From: an uncultured Syntrophomonadaceae bacterium | GTDB lineage: Bacteria; Bacillota; Syntrophomonadia; Syntrophomonadales; Syntrophomonadaceae | DNA: 12,736 nucleotides | Direction: 5' to 3' | Assembly: GCA_944391275.1 (NCBI GenBank) | Contig: CALXSZ010000093.1 | Location: 1 to 12,736, forward strand | Part shown: piece by piece, positions 12,114 through 12,736 of the stretch | Numbering within the stretch: the first letter of the stretch is position 1 | Layout of the letters: the number at the start of each line of letters is the position of its first letter | Position numbers and translations under genes: made by a program | The notes under the pieces: model-generated | What the model saw: only the letters and a program-made list of their open reading frames with translations | Told to the model about the DNA's origin: nothing | Database searches by the model: none

Positions 12114-12736
12114 GCAATTGATGAAGCGTTCGATCGATGCGTTCTTGGAGTCCCTCGGAAAAATGTTCCCGGACGGGATCAAAGGGATGGACCAAAAGCG
12201 CTTGAATGCCGGCGTTTTCAGCTTCTCGCAATAAGGCAAACCAATCGGAGGCTTCATTGTCCGGAGTGAAACATCCACAGAATTGCGCGTTTGCATCATC
12301 ATCCGGCACATCAAAGGAAAGAACGCCATAGGGGCGACGGAAATGTTGTAAAATTTCTTTTTTCCGAATAAAAAGGGCTTCGGTGGCACAGGGAAAAACC
12401 TGAAATTTCAAGGCATAAGGCGTCTCGGTTTTGACTGCGGAAACGATCGCGGAACCAAGAGCCGTTTCAAGAGCTTCTTGGGAAATGGCGCCGCGACGCA
12501 AAAGTTTCACGGGCGTTTGCGTGCAGTCCACAATGGTGGATTCAACCCCGCCCGGCGTTCGACCAGCGTCTAGAATTGCGGGGATTTTCCCTTTCAGATC
12601 CGTATATACGTGGCTGCCATCCGTTGGGCTGGGACGGCCGTGCAGATTGGCGCTCGGCGCGGAGATTGGACCGGCCCACTGGCTTAAAAGTCGGGCGATG
12701 CGGGTCGCCGGCATCCGAACGCCGACGCCGCCGTTG
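12091..12736 (-). CDS. Threonylcarbamoyl-AMP synthase, Sua5/YrdC family (5' end outside window)
   Basis: Makes L-threonylcarbamoyl-AMP from threonine, bicarbonate and ATP for the t6A37 modification of tRNAs that read ANN codons. About 214 residues are visible; the frame stays open to the window edge (GGVGVR before the internal Met at 12714), so the N-terminal part of the YrdC domain is missing. Seen YrdC landmarks: GPISAPSANLHGRPSPT (nucleotide and threonine site), DLKGKIPAILDAGRTPGGVE then STIVD, and LLRRGAIS. A C-terminal domain of about 120 residues follows, as in Sua5 (long form), not the short TsaC. The linker normally carrying an SPGMKYRHYAP-type motif is hard to recognise here. A terminator overlaps its end. 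Confidence 0.9.
   Translation of the reverse strand, partial: NGGVGVRMPATRIARLLSQWAGPISAPSANLHGRPSPTDGSHVYTDLKGKIPAILDAGRTPGGVESTIVDCTQTPVKLLRRGAISQEALETALGSAIVSAVKTETPYALKFQVFPCATEALFIRKKEILQHFRRPYGVLSFDVPDDDANAQFCGCFTPDNEASDWFALLREAENAGIQALLVHPFDPVREHFSEGLQERIDRTLHQLHKDRESL

Noticed and set aside
1..12736. CRISPR arrays, insertion sequences, tRNA/rRNA genes, prophage or defence systems
   Set aside because: No regular repeats, transposase motifs, RNA gene signatures or defence-type domains were seen on either strand.

Overview
The window is a piece of a Bacillota (Firmicutes) chromosome, most likely from an anaerobic, spore-forming member of the Clostridia. This rests on four things: a T-box leader in front of cysE-cysS; the order cysE, cysS, mrnC, thyX, rlmB, typical of clostridial genomes; strong GGAGG ribosome binding sites and intrinsic terminators throughout; and sporulation-type genes (a SpoIID-family protein and a putative coat pair with mother-cell-type promoter motifs). 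A thioredoxin-reductase-like iron-sulfur protein also suits an anaerobe. Species cannot be read from the sequence.

Layout. 1-180: 3' part of a T-box leader with a TGC (Cys) specifier and its terminator. 207-5734: plus-strand translation/cysteine/thymidylate cluster cysE, a 14-codon coupled leader ORF, cysS (with an unusual C-terminal insertion), mrnC, a GNAT acetyltransferase, thyX, rlmB and a ferredoxin-thioredoxin-reductase-like protein, closed by a terminator at 5791-5827. 5828-6461: mostly non-coding, but it contains a complete tiny transcription unit (sigma-A promoter, strong RBS, 26-codon hydrophobic ORF, terminator). 6462-7061 (minus): a free-standing LytS-type 5TM membrane domain. 7220-8254 (plus): SpoIID-like lytic transglycosylase. 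8291-8440 (minus): a 49-aa single-span membrane protein that is easily missed. 8518-10002 (minus): a DUF1846 protein behind a roughly 150-nt leader with strong predicted RNA structure. 10208-10432 (minus): an unknown 74-aa protein. 10536-11114 and 11197-11895 (minus): two adjacent proteins that appear to share one beta-rich fold, read as spore-coat or spore-envelope candidates; the first has a close match to a SigmaK promoter. 12091-12736 (minus): the 3' part of a Sua5/TsaC threonylcarbamoyl-AMP synthase, cut by the window end.

How the parts fit. Uncharged tRNA-Cys would de-repress serine acetyltransferase and cysteinyl-tRNA synthetase together. RNA maturation and modification (mrnC, rlmB, and separately Sua5) and dTMP synthesis (thyX) follow. 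The right half is a set of separate minus-strand units, part of which looks sporulation-linked. I found no CRISPR array, tRNA, rRNA, insertion sequence, phage gene or toxin/defence operon. The best candidates for undescribed biology are the structured leader of the DUF1846 gene, the 26-aa transcription unit, the paired coat-like proteins and the coupled leader ORF of cysS.
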